A DNA stretch of 64,000 nucleotides from Clavaria fumosa (Eukaryota; Basidiomycota; Agaricomycetes; Agaricales; Clavariaceae), in the NCBI GenBank assembly GCA_951802425.1, contig OX637799.1, positions 3,286,001 through 3,350,000 on the forward strand. The letters are read 5' to 3'. The notes beneath the pieces are model-generated. The model did not search any database. It was not told the DNA's origin and saw only the letters and a program-made list of their open reading frames with translations. Both the position numbers and the translations under genes were made by a program. Positions 43,782 through 54,151 of this stretch are shown here, piece by piece; within the stretch, counting starts at the first letter, position 1; each line of letters begins with the position of its first letter.

Positions 43782-44953
43782 TCTTTTTTTGGCATGGAGT
43801 CATCTCCCTTGGAGGTGATTCGTGCAGCGCTGGCACTGGCCCGCGAGGTCCGCTTACGACACTTGTTGGCTTTGTGGCCCGCTATTCCACAGAAGAGGCA
43901 CAGATTATTATCGAAACGCCGTTGGCATTCCTCTGGAGTCAGTTTTCCATCCTGACCCAGATGGGCCTTCTTTGTGTCGCTGGAGCTACTGGAGTTAGCG
44001 GAGCCCTCAGCGACCTTTGGAACAGAGTTCCCAGAAGTTGAACCGGAGTTCACCGGACGCTTATCCGAGGGTTTCTCGGACTTGGTATTAGCGCCGGAAG
44101 TGCTCGGGGACTTGGGAGTATCCGAAGTCTCCTTTTTTATGGTGTTGTTAGGCGTTGGAGCTTTAACGGAGTCCCGAGAGATCTCCTGCTGACGAGCCCA
44201 ATAACGGCCATCAATCGCACTGGCTTGCTCACGGAGTCCGCGGAGCGTGTCCGCGCAGTTAACGCAGGCCAGTTCATCTTTGATGCGGCTAGCAAGTCCT
44301 TTGTAGAACTGCCGCTGCAACGCGTACTCGTCCCAATGGACAATGGACGCGAATCTGTTGAACGAAATGGTATATTTCGTCAACTTCTGGTCCTCTTGCA
44401 TCCAGAGGCATTCGAGTTCGAACTCCGCCTTGTGGATCGCGTCGTAAGGACCAAAGTTCTCTGTAAGTTGAGCAACGAACATCTTATAGTTTGAAAGAAC
44501 CGGATGGTCTTCACCATCCAGGATCATTGGTTCGAACCATTCCAAGGCGAAGCCTCGGAGAAAGGAAAGGACATAGCATACCTTATGAGAATCGGATTTG
44601 AATGCTCTTGGGCGATCAAGGAAGTTTAACTGGCATTGGACCAAGAAGCTTTTCAACTTCTTAGCATCCGAGCCATTGAATGTGTCGGGGTCACATGGTT
44701 TCACCGTATCCGGGCGCTTGTTGGCGTTGATAATTTGCTGAAGAAGGCGTGCCGGAGTTGGTTCGCGCTCTGCTCGAGGTGTCAGAGGTTCATTTAGCTT
44801 GTCGTCGTTGTCAGTGACCGCGGGATCTGACTCTTCATCGTGGTCCGGAGGTCCGGACACACTCGGAGTCGGAGTATTGTCAGCTGGTTCTGGAATGTCG
44901 ACGTCGTCGGCAACAGGAGGTGGAGGTCGAGCACCGGAACATGTAGTAGGCAT
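43778..44953 (-). CDS. Gag of copy 3 (intact)
   Basis: 391 residues from ATG at 44953, 41 nt from the 5' LTR. An acidic N-terminus is followed by the capsid region (FLVQCQLNFLDR, ALEWFEPMIL, LTENFGPYDAI) at about 100-260, a Ser/Lys-rich linker, and the knuckle CLFCGIAGHKANKC at about 352-365. The frame ends in a slippery run (43784-43790) that leads into pol. Confidence 0.92.
   Translation of the reverse strand: MPTTCSGARPPPPVADDVDIPEPADNTPTPSVSGPPDHDEESDPAVTDNDDKLNEPLTPRAEREPTPARLLQQIINANKRPDTVKPCDPDTFNGSDAKKLKSFLVQCQLNFLDRPRAFKSDSHKVCYVLSFLRGFALEWFEPMILDGEDHPVLSNYKMFVAQLTENFGPYDAIHKAEFELECLWMQEDQKLTKYTISFNRFASIVHWDEYALQRQFYKGLASRIKDELACVNCADTLRGLREQASAIDGRYWARQQEISRDSVKAPTPNNTIKKETSDTPKSPSTSGANTKSEKPSDKRPVNSGSTSGNSVPKVAEGSANSSSSSDTKKAHLGQDGKLTPEECQRRFDNNLCLFCGIAGHKANKCRKRTSRASASAARITSKGDDSMPKKD
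43784..43790 (-). promoter_or_regulatory. -1 frameshift heptamer, copy 3
   Basis: The sense strand reads CC A AAA AAA GAT TGA. A slip of -1 on A AAA AAA gives a frame that is open into the protease, with no ATG needed. The same site is kept in copy 2. Confidence 0.75.
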
Positions 44954-44980
44954 TGTTAAGTTTGTATATACGAGGTTTGA

Positions 44981-44991
44981 AGTTCGAATAT
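44981..44991 (-). other. Self-priming primer-binding site, copy 3
   Basis: The sense strand ATATTCGAACT, two bases from the 5' LTR, is an exact complement of AGTTCGAATAT at 45339-45349. That site starts 32 nt after TATAAG (45376-45381). Confidence 0.8.
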
Positions 44992-44993
44992 AC

Positions 44994-45719
44994 TGTCACG
45001 GTCCCAACAAGGTTAGCGGCGAAGGGGTTAGCGGAGTGGGGCGGAGATATCCTATCGGAGTCCGGTCAGAGTCCGATATCGGAGAAACGGAGAAGTAAAC
45101 ACGAGGAAGAGAGAACTTATGGGACTGTGGCCTCAACGTATGTGTTGTGCCACCGCGTATATACGTGTCCCTATTTATCAAACAAGAACAATACCTAAGG
45201 GAGGATCAGAACACAAGTCAAAACTCTGAAGTTGATCGGAGTCCGTCGGAGTTGGTCAGAATTGATCGGATGACGTGGAGAACGTCGAGGACGATGAGGA
45301 CGAAAGCTCAGAGATGTTTTTAGGATCAAGAGACGTTAATATTCGAACTGAGGAGCAGGGAGATACAGGTGGAAACTTATACTGCAAGGACAGAGTATAG
45401 GAGTAATGTGAAACAATGTACTTATCAAATTACTAGGAGAGTTTCACCACATGTGCCTGTGCAATTTTCTTGGAACAAAGAAACAACAACAAAAGCGACT
45501 CCCATGGGTCAAGGGTATCCTCTTAATAGTAAACAGATTGAGGGGATGGAGGGAGAAGGTTCTAGAACGAAGTCCGAATGGTCCGAAGGTCGGCGGGGTA
45601 AAGTCCGATGAAGATGCAGAGCGGGGCGTACGGAGTTACGGCGGAGTGGATCGGAGTTGGTACGGAGCTCGTAGTCCGGGGCGGGGATAGTGCTTATGCA
45701 AGCGGATGGGGTCGTAACA
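44994..45719 (-). repeat. 5' LTR of copy 3 (726 bp)
   Basis: It carries the TATA at 45376-45381 and the predicted start near 45349. It has the same length as its partner. Confidence 0.93.
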
Positions 45720-48255
45720 CCAGCCAGCTCTTTAATCTTAGAACTGATTTGAAGAAGCTCTGCTTGACTCCTTGTCTTGCTGCTCTGTGTTTTGGATTTT
45801 CGGATGCATAATTTGTAGAGCAGTGATTTGTGTCCGATAGCTAGCCTGAGTGCATCAAGGGACTTGCCTGCCTGTGCTGTCCGAAGTTGTATTTCTTGTT
45901 CAACAATCTGGCCCCATCCATTTTTCAGGCAGAAATCTCGACCGAAAGTCGAAGGCATCAAGAGCCTGGCTTGCATGTTATTTCCCACAAGGTCTTCAAA
46001 ATGATCACCTTTGTCAATCCCATCCATACCCCCTTAGTCTTCATCCCCTTGCACATCTGACTCATCTTGGTTCCACTCAAAATCTCCAAGAACTGCGGAG
46101 ATTTTTAAATTGTGGCCTTCAATTTTTGATTCGAGTTTGTTTAGCCGATCTACAACGCTCTGTTTTTGAGGGATGGCAAGCTTTTGCCTCTTGGACAGTT
46201 CTGTCGCAATGGAATGCCTGGGTAAGGACTTGTTACAGGGGCACTAATAAAAACACTCAAGAGCATTACTCACTGAATTTCTTCCAAAGCCATTCCTTTT
46301 ATCAGCAGAGAAACTATGCCTGAAGGTAATCCAACAGTCCTCTCCTTTGTCAACAGCATTAACTGCACTTCTGCAAGAGATGGTGCTTTATTTTTATGTC
46401 TTCAGTTTTGTATAGGGGTCTGTGGCAAGAATTGAACCCACCTTTGTCCAATTGTACATCATATATTGACAGGTGTTCTCCATGACATTCCAAAGCAACC
46501 TTCTCACTTTCTTTCCATGCTTCTCTTAAATTGCTGGGAATATTGCAATTCAGAACTTCAAAGGGCGTTTTGGTTTGCTGAACGCCTTCCACTGCTGCTT
46601 TGAATTTGGAGGAGAGGGCTTTCACTTGATTGAACATTCAGTTTGAAAAAATATCTTGTAAAAAGCTTTTAATGCTCACCAATCTTCACTAACTTCTTCC
46701 AGTTGGAGTCTTGCATGTAGTCATCCAGCACTTCTTGATGATGCGCTTTGCTCATGGCTTGTATGCTGCTGGAGATCTTGTTCAAACTGGACCACAGTGT
46801 CTCCAAAATCTCTCCATCTTGTTGTCCTGCACCTGGAATAAAGTTGAGTGAGAAAAGAGGAAAACAAGAAGGAATGTGTGCTCCCAAGTGGAATTTTCCC
46901 ACTGCTCCTATGATCTTTGTAGCAGCTGGCATGTATAGGTATGCACTACTTTCAGCTCATACTCTGAAGTTGTGAATCCACTGGCAACAAACATCATAAA
47001 TGACCAATATTTCAGACATTCCTTTGGTGCGATATTTCATAGCTTGGCATATTGCATAGTCGATGTTGACGTGACTGCCCAGAGAAAAGTTGAGAAGATT
47101 CAAAGAATGTATTTGCTCTCACTTACCACTCGCCCTTCTGAAAATCAACCACACAATGAGGAACAAAGCATCCATGCCGAGAACAGGTGCATGCCCCAAT
47201 TCCAGTGGCTTCAAGGTGACTAGAACGTGCATTAAGTGCCTGGCTAATTGCTTGATGGTTTGAGCATTTTGACTTCTAGAAGAAGTATTCAGGATACAAA
47301 TGTAACAGTTTTGCTGAGGCACTTACCTCACGAATATCCTTTGCCTCTAAAAGGTGCTGCTGATAATTCGAGTTTTCTACAATATATCCTTCTCCATTAG
47401 TCAGCCACACATCTTTGTCTGCTCTGCGCATCTTCAAGTGCTCTGCAGAAAAATTTCCATCCACAATGAGAGATCTCCAGAAAAGCCACCTTTCATCATC
47501 AGGAATGAGGCAAGATTACTCAGGTAAGACTCACTGGTCTGGGTGACTTCTCCAATTGTCGGGAAGATTGATCCCCGGTTGAGGGCATGCTGGGCAGAAA
47601 AGAGCTAGATTGCCTGTGCCTGGTGTTATATCCACATCATGTCCATATCCAAATTGTTTTCTATTCTTCAGATCTCTCCATTGCCGGGAGACTCTCATCA
47701 ACTCTTGGTACCAATCTTAATTATTGCGATCCAGGACAATGAACAAGCAAAATCTAGAAAAGAATGAATTGGACGAATGGGGATAGTGTCTGGGAAAGTG
47801 TTAGACGTTAGCCACCTCAATTTGGTGTAAAATGCTCCAGCTGAAGTTTTGCACTCCATTGCATCGATATGAAAATGTTAAGAACTTGAAAAGTGAAAGC
47901 AGTTTGTGGTCTCTTAGAGCTTGCAGGAAAGAGATGGTGCTGAAGTAGTTGGATATGGTATGCTGGAGCGTTTGCACATTTGCAGTATTGTATAGTCCTT
48001 TCACACACTCCATTGGAATGAATGATTTGCAGTTGTCTTGCATGGCAACTCTCTGAATCAACGTCACCTTTGTTGCTTGAAAACTGATCCTCATTCTCAT
48101 CCCCTCCTCTGTCTTGGTACTCTGGACAAGGGGAGCCCTTGTGCCCTAAGCAAATCACCAATCCTGCTTGTGTGAGATCTGATGGTAAGAAGCACATTCC
48201 ATTCCATAATTCAACAGAATGGAATGGGGTATTGGCATGCCCTTTAGCACAACAT
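45720..48255 (-). pseudogene. KDZ2 transposase, main fragment
   Basis: Read downward, this continues the CxC2 region (HANTPFHSVELWNGMCF, TIQYCKCANAPAYHIQLL, SSKRPQTAFTFQVL), then MDGNFSAEHLKMRRAD, an ATGIGACTCSRHGCFVPHC-type block, GKFHLGAHIPSCF and FSLNFIPGAGQQDGEILETL, then the helical C-terminal part (LAIGHKSLLYKLCIRK). Stops and shifts are frequent. The core motifs put it in a different KDZ subfamily from KDZ1. AACAT at 48251-48255 is the left target duplication of element 5. Confidence 0.8.
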
Positions 48256-48560
48256 TGCCAGACTTAGTCTCACGGTTCACACAACTTAACGTAAGGTCGA
48301 TGATGACGATACTAACATAAGGGGAAAAGGGTACAAGTAAGAAAGCGACGTAGTATATATAGCGAGCGGTTCGGGAGTTGCCGGCGTTCCCACGCTCGGA
48401 CCCCGTGCGTCACGTGATGCGTCCAGGCCCGGGTCACGTGATTTTCCCATTATGTAAGCCACCACCCATTCGGGTCACGTGACTCGTCTGCAAACTTCCC
48501 GCAACTCTTTTGCGATCCTTTCTTGGCCTTTCCAACCTGCTTATGTAAGCGATCCTGACA
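48256..48560 (-). repeat. 3' LTR of element 5 (305 bp)
   Basis: It begins TGCCAG instead of TGTCAG on the plus strand, changing the terminal repeat. It is 41 bp longer than the element 4 LTR and holds a third CACGTG. Confidence 0.93.
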
Positions 48561-48571
48561 TCACCCCCCTC

Positions 48572-51500
48572 TTAAGGCTGGGCGTCTCGACCTGCCAACT
48601 TCGCCTTGTCAGGGTACTGCTGGAAGAAGTCCCGGAGCAACAGTGCAACGTTAGTGAGGTTGCGACGAGGTTCCCAGGTGTTCTCCTCTGCAGGGTATCC
48701 TAACCACTTCACCAAATACTTCACTCCCCGTCCAACCTTCTTGACATCAAGAATTTCCTCCACCTCATACTCCAAGTGGTCATCGTCAATCGTGGGGGGT
48801 GGGGGTGGAGGCAAGTTCTGGGAAGGGAAAGAGGGAGCAATATACGGGGTGAGTAGCAACTCATTGAAAACCCGGTGAATGCGCCATGCTCGGGGGAGCT
48901 TGAGTCGGTATGCTGCTGGTCCAACCTTCTCTTCAATGGTGAAGGGTCCAGCCCGCTTGTTGTCAAGCTTCTTGGATGGTCGATCCATTTTCAGGTTCCG
49001 GGTATCCAGCCAGACTAAGTCCCCCTTTGAGTATTCACGACTCGGGCGCTTTCCTTTATCATAGCTAGCCTTCATCGCATCTGCCGCCTTCCCCATTGCA
49101 TCCCTGGCTGCTCTTCGGGATTCCGTGAGCTTGGCCATCCACTCGTCTGCTGCAGGGTTCACTTCAGAGGGCGGCCGGATACCACCATTCCAAGGGTGCC
49201 AGCCATACTCCAGATAGAAAGGTGTGAATCCAGTGGCTGAGTGCTCATGGTTATTGAGCGCGAATTCGGCTGTGGATAGCCACTCTGCCCAATCATCCTG
49301 CAGATGGTCAACATAGGCCCGGAGATACACTTCAACCTCCTGATTGACCCGCTCTGTCTGTCCATCTGTTTGTGGGTGGAAGGCAGTGCTCGGGTTCGCC
49401 TTAACTCCAATCATCCCATAAAACTCCCTCATGAATCTGGACACAAATTGGGTTCCCCAGTCACTCACAACTTTCTGCGGGACTCCATGGTCGCGGAAGA
49501 CCCGGTCTCGAAGGATCCGAGCAGCACCAAGTCCCATGAGGTCAAGGCCAATAGCTTCGATGAGAGTTCGTTTTGTAAACTTGTCGACAATGACAAGGAT
49601 CGCATTGTGACCACGTGAGAGGGGGAAAGGTCCAACAATGTCCCAAGAGATGACTGCCCAGGGGCTCTCAGGGACAGGGTGCGGATGGAGCGGAGCGGCG
49701 CGCCTGGTACGATCAGGCTTGATTCGTTGGCATGTCTCACATCCACCTGCATACCGATTGGAATCCTTCACCATGCCCACCCACCAATAGGACCTCAGCA
49801 GAGCCACCCTCAGTTTCCGTGGACCAGGGTGTCCTGCGATGGGGAGGTCATGCTCAAAGGTGAGCACTGCCTCACGTGCTTCTGGGGGCACCCAAGTGAT
49901 TTCTGCCTTCCGCCAGAGTCCCATCCGATCTCTCGTCCACTCATCATCAAGCTCCTCCGGCTTCTGCACATATACCGCACTGTTTTTCTGGAGTAGCGTC
50001 TCCATCTCCGATGTGAACGATGTGCGGGTCTCAGCCTCTGGGAAGACCTGTACTGGTGCATCCTCCTCCACCATCTCTCCATAGTCTGGCCTCCGTGAGA
50101 GTGCATCCGCTTTCGTGTTTGACTTCCCAGTACGGTACTTGATCTCGAAGTCAAAGCACTGGAGCTCTCCAACCCAACGGACCTGCCTCGGTTTCAACTT
50201 CTGGGGCTTCCGGAAGTACTGGAGGTTAGCATGGTCCGTCCAGATTTCGATAGTCTCTTCCACCCCAATCAGGTAAGCCCGCCACTCGCGTAGTGCCCGG
50301 ATTACAGCCAGGAACTCCTTGTCGTACACATCGTAATTCTTCTCAGCTGCAGTGAGGGCTTTGGAGATGTAGTCTACAACTCTCCAAGTCCCATCCACCT
50401 GCTGCTGTGAGAGAACTCCTCCAGTCGCCAAGTTGCTCGCATCTGTTTCTACCTTCCATCTCCCTTTGTCTTGTGGTAGAGCCAAGACTGGGGCTGATAC
50501 TAGTGCCAGGTGGAGATCTTGGAAGGCTGCTTCCTCCTCCTCCTCCCATCTCCACGGGACTTTCCCTGTCAGCCGGAAGAGTGGTTTTGCCCGGGCAGAG
50601 AGATTTGGGATGTGCCGGCAGAGGTAGTTCAGCATCCCGTTGAATCTTTGTACCTCTTTCACATTTTTCGGTCTGGGCCAGTTACGGATCGCCGCGCCTT
50701 TAGCTGGGTCATGCTCTAGACGGTTGTGGGAGATCTTCATCCCCAGGAAGAAAACCTCACTCTTCTCGAACTCGCACTTGCTGAGTCTGAGACACAGGCC
50801 ATTCTCCCAAAACTTCTTCAAGACCTGATCCATCCAATACCGATGTGTAGCCAAATCCTCTGCAAACACTATAACATCATCGACATAGGCTCGGACATGC
50901 CCCCCTGCAATCTCTTCTCTCAACACATGGTTCATGAAGCGCTGGAAGGTTGCAGGCGCATTCTGCAGCCCAAACCACATAACTGCCGGTTCGAAGAGTC
51001 CACAGGGCATTAGGAAAGCACAGCGGTGCTGATGTTCTGGCCAGACCTGCATCGATGGGAAACCTCCCTTCGCATCAATCTTGGAATAGATGGTCGCCCC
51101 CTTTAACACATCCACAGTGTCTCGTATGAGGGGGAGGGGGTACTTGTCTTTGATTAGATATGAGTTCAGCCTAGAGTAATCGATAATCGGCCGCAGCTTG
51201 TCCTTCTCACGTTTGAAGAAGAAGGGGCTCGCGTACGGGGACTTTGAAGGTCGGATTCGTCCAGAAGCTAGCTGCTCATCCACCCAGCGATTCATTTCCA
51301 CCATCTCTTCTCGCATCAGAGAGTATAGCTTAGAGGAGAGGTGTCCAGGGTCTGTTTTAAACTCGATTTTGATATCAAAGTCAGGGCGGGAGCGGGGGAG
51401 CTCATCCCACTTTGCTTCACTAAAAACCAAAGGGTAGCGGCTGGGCCAATCAGGGGTAGGGCCAGTGTTGGGAAAACGGGTGTCCGGGATACTGGCCGAG

Positions 51501-52195
51501 GCCAGGGTACTCACTTTTGGTGGACCTGAGGGTCGAACAGGGGACCGGTGGCTGTGTGGGGAAGAGGCACAGGAGTTGGGGCAGCGGGTGAGCCTTACTT
51601 CAGCTTTCACCCAGTCAATCTCTGGATTATGACGCTTTAGCCAATCATGCCCAAGGATCGCCGTGTGGGACTGAGTCTTCCCTAGCAGGAAGTGGATCCG
51701 CTCCTGGTGGTCGCCAACCGTCACAAGCAGCTCCATCCCATACCGGATCTTACCATCTCTGTTCTGTGTTCCATCCACATTATACATGGTGATTGGATTC
51801 AGCAAGGGAGATGGTTCCAATCCCACTTTTTTCGCCCACTCCAAGTCCATAAAGCAGTTGGTGCAGCCTGAGTCGACAAGGGCTTTCGTAGTTGCCCCTT
51901 TGCCAGTGCTGAGAGCCTCCAGGTGCACCTGGATGGAGAGCTCTCGGGGCATACGCAATAGGGTGTCCTTCAGCACCTCTGCAAGGTGCTTTGTTGGCTC
52001 CACTTGGCTGCTAGTCCCCTTTTCTCTTTTTGGTATTTCACTTTTAGCGGTTTCTGTTTCCGCTTTGTCCTTCACCTCAGCCCCAATCCGGGTGTGTCTC
52101 CGCTGCAAGATAGCATATTTTGGGATACTAGCTGCGGGTACAGGGATGGGAGGGGGGCTGGGATATCTACTCCTGAGACTCCAGTTCGGACTCAC
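48572..52195 (-). CDS. Pol polyprotein of element 5 (intact)
   Basis: About 1207 codons with the same layout as element 4: protease ALVDSGCTNCF, RT YVDDVIVF, RNase H VETDASNLATGG, integrase SWDIVGP and QTERVNQEVE, chromodomain YLVKWLGYPAEENTWEP. About 16 residue differences are seen against element 4, most at Arg codons (Arg to Trp, Cys, Gln or His), as CpG transitions would give. One is SDRGTQF to SDWGTQF beside the integrase catalytic Asp, which might impair it. It starts with the same GTGA overlap with gag. Confidence 0.94.
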   Translation of the reverse strand: MSPNWSLRSRYPSPPPIPVPAASIPKYAILQRRHTRIGAEVKDKAETETAKSEIPKREKGTSSQVEPTKHLAEVLKDTLLRMPRELSIQVHLEALSTGKGATTKALVDSGCTNCFMDLEWAKKVGLEPSPLLNPITMYNVDGTQNRDGKIRYGMELLVTVGDHQERIHFLLGKTQSHTAILGHDWLKRHNPEIDWVKAEVRLTRCPNSCASSPHSHRSPVRPSGPPKVSTLASASIPDTRFPNTGPTPDWPSRYPLVFSEAKWDELPRSRPDFDIKIEFKTDPGHLSSKLYSLMREEMVEMNRWVDEQLASGRIRPSKSPYASPFFFKREKDKLRPIIDYSRLNSYLIKDKYPLPLIRDTVDVLKGATIYSKIDAKGGFPSMQVWPEHQHRCAFLMPCGLFEPAVMWFGLQNAPATFQRFMNHVLREEIAGGHVRAYVDDVIVFAEDLATHRYWMDQVLKKFWENGLCLRLSKCEFEKSEVFFLGMKISHNRLEHDPAKGAAIRNWPRPKNVKEVQRFNGMLNYLCRHIPNLSARAKPLFRLTGKVPWRWEEEEEAAFQDLHLALVSAPVLALPQDKGRWKVETDASNLATGGVLSQQQVDGTWRVVDYISKALTAAEKNYDVYDKEFLAVIRALREWRAYLIGVEETIEIWTDHANLQYFRKPQKLKPRQVRWVGELQCFDFEIKYRTGKSNTKADALSRRPDYGEMVEEDAPVQVFPEAETRTSFTSEMETLLQKNSAVYVQKPEELDDEWTRDRMGLWRKAEITWVPPEAREAVLTFEHDLPIAGHPGPRKLRVALLRSYWWVGMVKDSNRYAGGCETCQRIKPDRTRRAAPLHPHPVPESPWAVISWDIVGPFPLSRGHNAILVIVDKFTKRTLIEAIGLDLMGLGAARILRDRVFRDHGVPQKVVSDWGTQFVSRFMREFYGMIGVKANPSTAFHPQTDGQTERVNQEVEVYLRAYVDHLQDDWAEWLSTAEFALNNHEHSATGFTPFYLEYGWHPWNGGIRPPSEVNPAADEWMAKLTESRRAARDAMGKAADAMKASYDKGKRPSREYSKGDLVWLDTRNLKMDRPSKKLDNKRAGPFTIEEKVGPAAYRLKLPRAWRIHRVFNELLLTPYIAPSFPSQNLPPPPPPTIDDDHLEYEVEEILDVKKVGRGVKYLVKWLGYPAEENTWEPRRNLTNVALLLRDFFQQYPDKAKLAGRDAQP

Positions 52196-53193
52196 TGGGC
52201 CTCGTCTCCAAAATCCGGCTCTTCAACAGGAGCCCTCTTCTCTCTCTCGAGCAAATCCAGGCGGTCTCGGAGCAGTGTGATCTCGTTCTCATAGTCCTCT
52301 GCACTACGTGCCTGGCTTTCCACGGCGCGGATCTGCGGCCTTGGGATCTGCGGATGTGTGTCCTGGAGCTGGCAATCTCTCACCATGTGACCAGCTTGGC
52401 CACATCGGAAGCAGGTGCGCAACACTCCAGGGGCACGGGCACGATCCACCACCATGGCATCACCGGCATTGGTGGGACGCGGCATGGTGGGAGGGGCAGG
52501 GGTGCGGGCCAGAGGCTGGGCCAGGAAGGGACGGGGGGCTGGGGCGAAGCGGGTTTGTTGAGGGAGGGGGCGGCTGGTTGCGGGCAGAGCAGGACGCACA
52601 GAGTTCTGTTGTGCGATGACTCCGTCGAGGCGATGCTGCTGAGCGTCTAGCTTTTCGGCAAGTGCCTTCCACTGCACATAGGTCTCTGGCATTGGCGAAA
52701 CACCATAGACCTTTCCCACTAGCCTCCTGCTCAGATTCGACTCCAGCCAATGGACCAGGATGTCCGAATTGGCCACTTCTGTCATCCCCGCTCTTCGGAA
52801 CATTGTTTCGAACTTTGCGAAGAACTCAGGTGCCGTCATGACACCCTGTTTCAACTTTGCAATATCTGCGAGGGCAGTCGCACAGTCGTTCGGGTCATCG
52901 AATGCTCGCTTCATCTCTTCCACAAATTCTGCCCAGGTTCCAACCTCGTTGTTACCCAGGATTTCCTCTCCCTTCACATTTGCCCATTCTGCGGCAAACC
53001 CCTCGCCAGTAATTTTGCTGAGGGTGTAGAGGACCTTTGCCAGGTCCGTGGCATAGATTATCGGATTCGCCATAAACAGGAGGCGGAGCGACCGGAGGGG
53101 TGTACGGAAATTTCTTTTTTGCCCATCGAATGGGGCGACGACTAAATCCAGCCTCGTGGCATGGACTTCAGGCGGGGCAACATGGTCAGCCAT
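52192..53193 (-). CDS. Gag of element 5
   Basis: About 333 residues, intact, with the knuckle CFRCGQAGHMVRDC and the C-terminal coiled coil. It differs from element 4 gag at a handful of positions, such as RTFLRSL to RTPLRSL and NDRAT to NDCAT. Confidence 0.93.
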   Translation of the reverse strand: MADHVAPPEVHATRLDLVVAPFDGQKRNFRTPLRSLRLLFMANPIIYATDLAKVLYTLSKITGEGFAAEWANVKGEEILGNNEVGTWAEFVEEMKRAFDDPNDCATALADIAKLKQGVMTAPEFFAKFETMFRRAGMTEVANSDILVHWLESNLSRRLVGKVYGVSPMPETYVQWKALAEKLDAQQHRLDGVIAQQNSVRPALPATSRPLPQQTRFAPAPRPFLAQPLARTPAPPTMPRPTNAGDAMVVDRARAPGVLRTCFRCGQAGHMVRDCQLQDTHPQIPRPQIRAVESQARSAEDYENEITLLRDRLDLLEREKRAPVEEPDFGDEAQ

Positions 53194-53846
53194 CACAGAC
53201 CCTGGTGGTGGTGATGGGGTTTCGGGGACGTCGGTAACAGGGGAATTGGGGGGGAGCTGGGCTCGACCCGGTCTCGGACGCAGATGCTGTAAATAGAATT
53301 CCGGGCCTTGGGCACTCAGGATTTCTTCAATCTCTTAGCAGTCCTGTCCTCTCAGGCTGCTCTCTATGTATCTAGGTACTTATACAACTCTTATTCTATA
53401 AAACTTGTTGCTAGCGTGGGGCCCAAATGGTGTCCCAGGTGGTCACTCCACAACTCCTAGTGAGTTGCCCATGTGCCCTTCTGACAATGGTCACAGAGCA
53501 AGGGCCCTGTCCACTGGACCAGGAAACTACAGAAAAACTATGTATAGGGCCTTTCCGTGCCCTGTACACTACACAATTCACTGGTACGTAGCTGTAAAGC
53601 AAAGTTCCGGGCCTTTGGCACTCGGTGTCTCTTGGGGAGGGTCACAGTAGACTTCCTCTGGGTCTGGTCACGTGTATCTACACACAGTAAAAATTTCACA
53701 CGGTTCTGTTGCACACCATGGGCAGGGTAAAGAGAAAGAGGATGAGGGGGATAAGCTGTCACAGAGTGTGACAGTTTGAGATAGGGGTCCAGGCTAGCCA
53801 GGTTAGGACACGGGGCTGGGGCAGACAGGGGTTGATGTTAGTATTG
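53194..53846 (-). other. 5' leader of element 5 with primer-binding site
   Basis: ATACTAACAT on the sense strand (53835-53844) is complementary to the LTR site 53900-53909, downstream of TATATATA (53945-53952). No gene is seen. Confidence 0.65.
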
Positions 53847-54151
53847 TGTCAGACTTAGTCTCACGGTTCACACAACTTAACGTAAGGTCGATGATGACGA
53901 TACTAACATAAGGGGAAAAGGGTACAAGTAAGAAAGCGACGTAGTATATATAGCGAGCGGTTCGGGAGTTGCCGGCGTTCCCACGCTCGGACCCCGTGCG
54001 TCACGTGATGCGTCCAGGCCCGGGTCACGTGATTTTCCCATTATGTAAGCCACCACCCGTTCGGGTCACGTGACTCATCCACAAACTTCCCGCAACTCTT
54101 TTGCGATCCTTTCTTGGCCTTTCCAACCTGCTTATGTAAGCGATCCTGACA
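53847..54151 (-). repeat. 5' LTR of element 5 (305 bp)
   Basis: Plus strand TGTCAGACTTAGTC to GCGATCCTGACA. It contains three CACGTG sites. Confidence 0.94.

Larger units (their letters stand above)
37524..45719 (-). mobile_element. Ty3/gypsy chromovirus copy 3, structurally complete (8.2 kb)
   Basis: Both LTRs are 726 bp and the element is flanked by CCAGC on each side (37519-37523, 45720-45724). It holds intact gag, a damaged pol, and an intact antisense cargo gene next to the 3' LTR. By eye the LTRs differ at about 16 positions, mostly CpG transitions, so it is older than elements 4 and 5. Confidence 0.95.
48256..54151 (-). mobile_element. Element 5: intact Ty3 chromovirus, sister of element 4 (5.9 kb)
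   Basis: Flanked by AACAT (48251-48255, 54152-54156) inside the KDZ2 CxC2 region. Gag and Pol are intact and about 98% identical to element 4. The two 305-bp LTRs differ at five positions. Confidence 0.95.
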
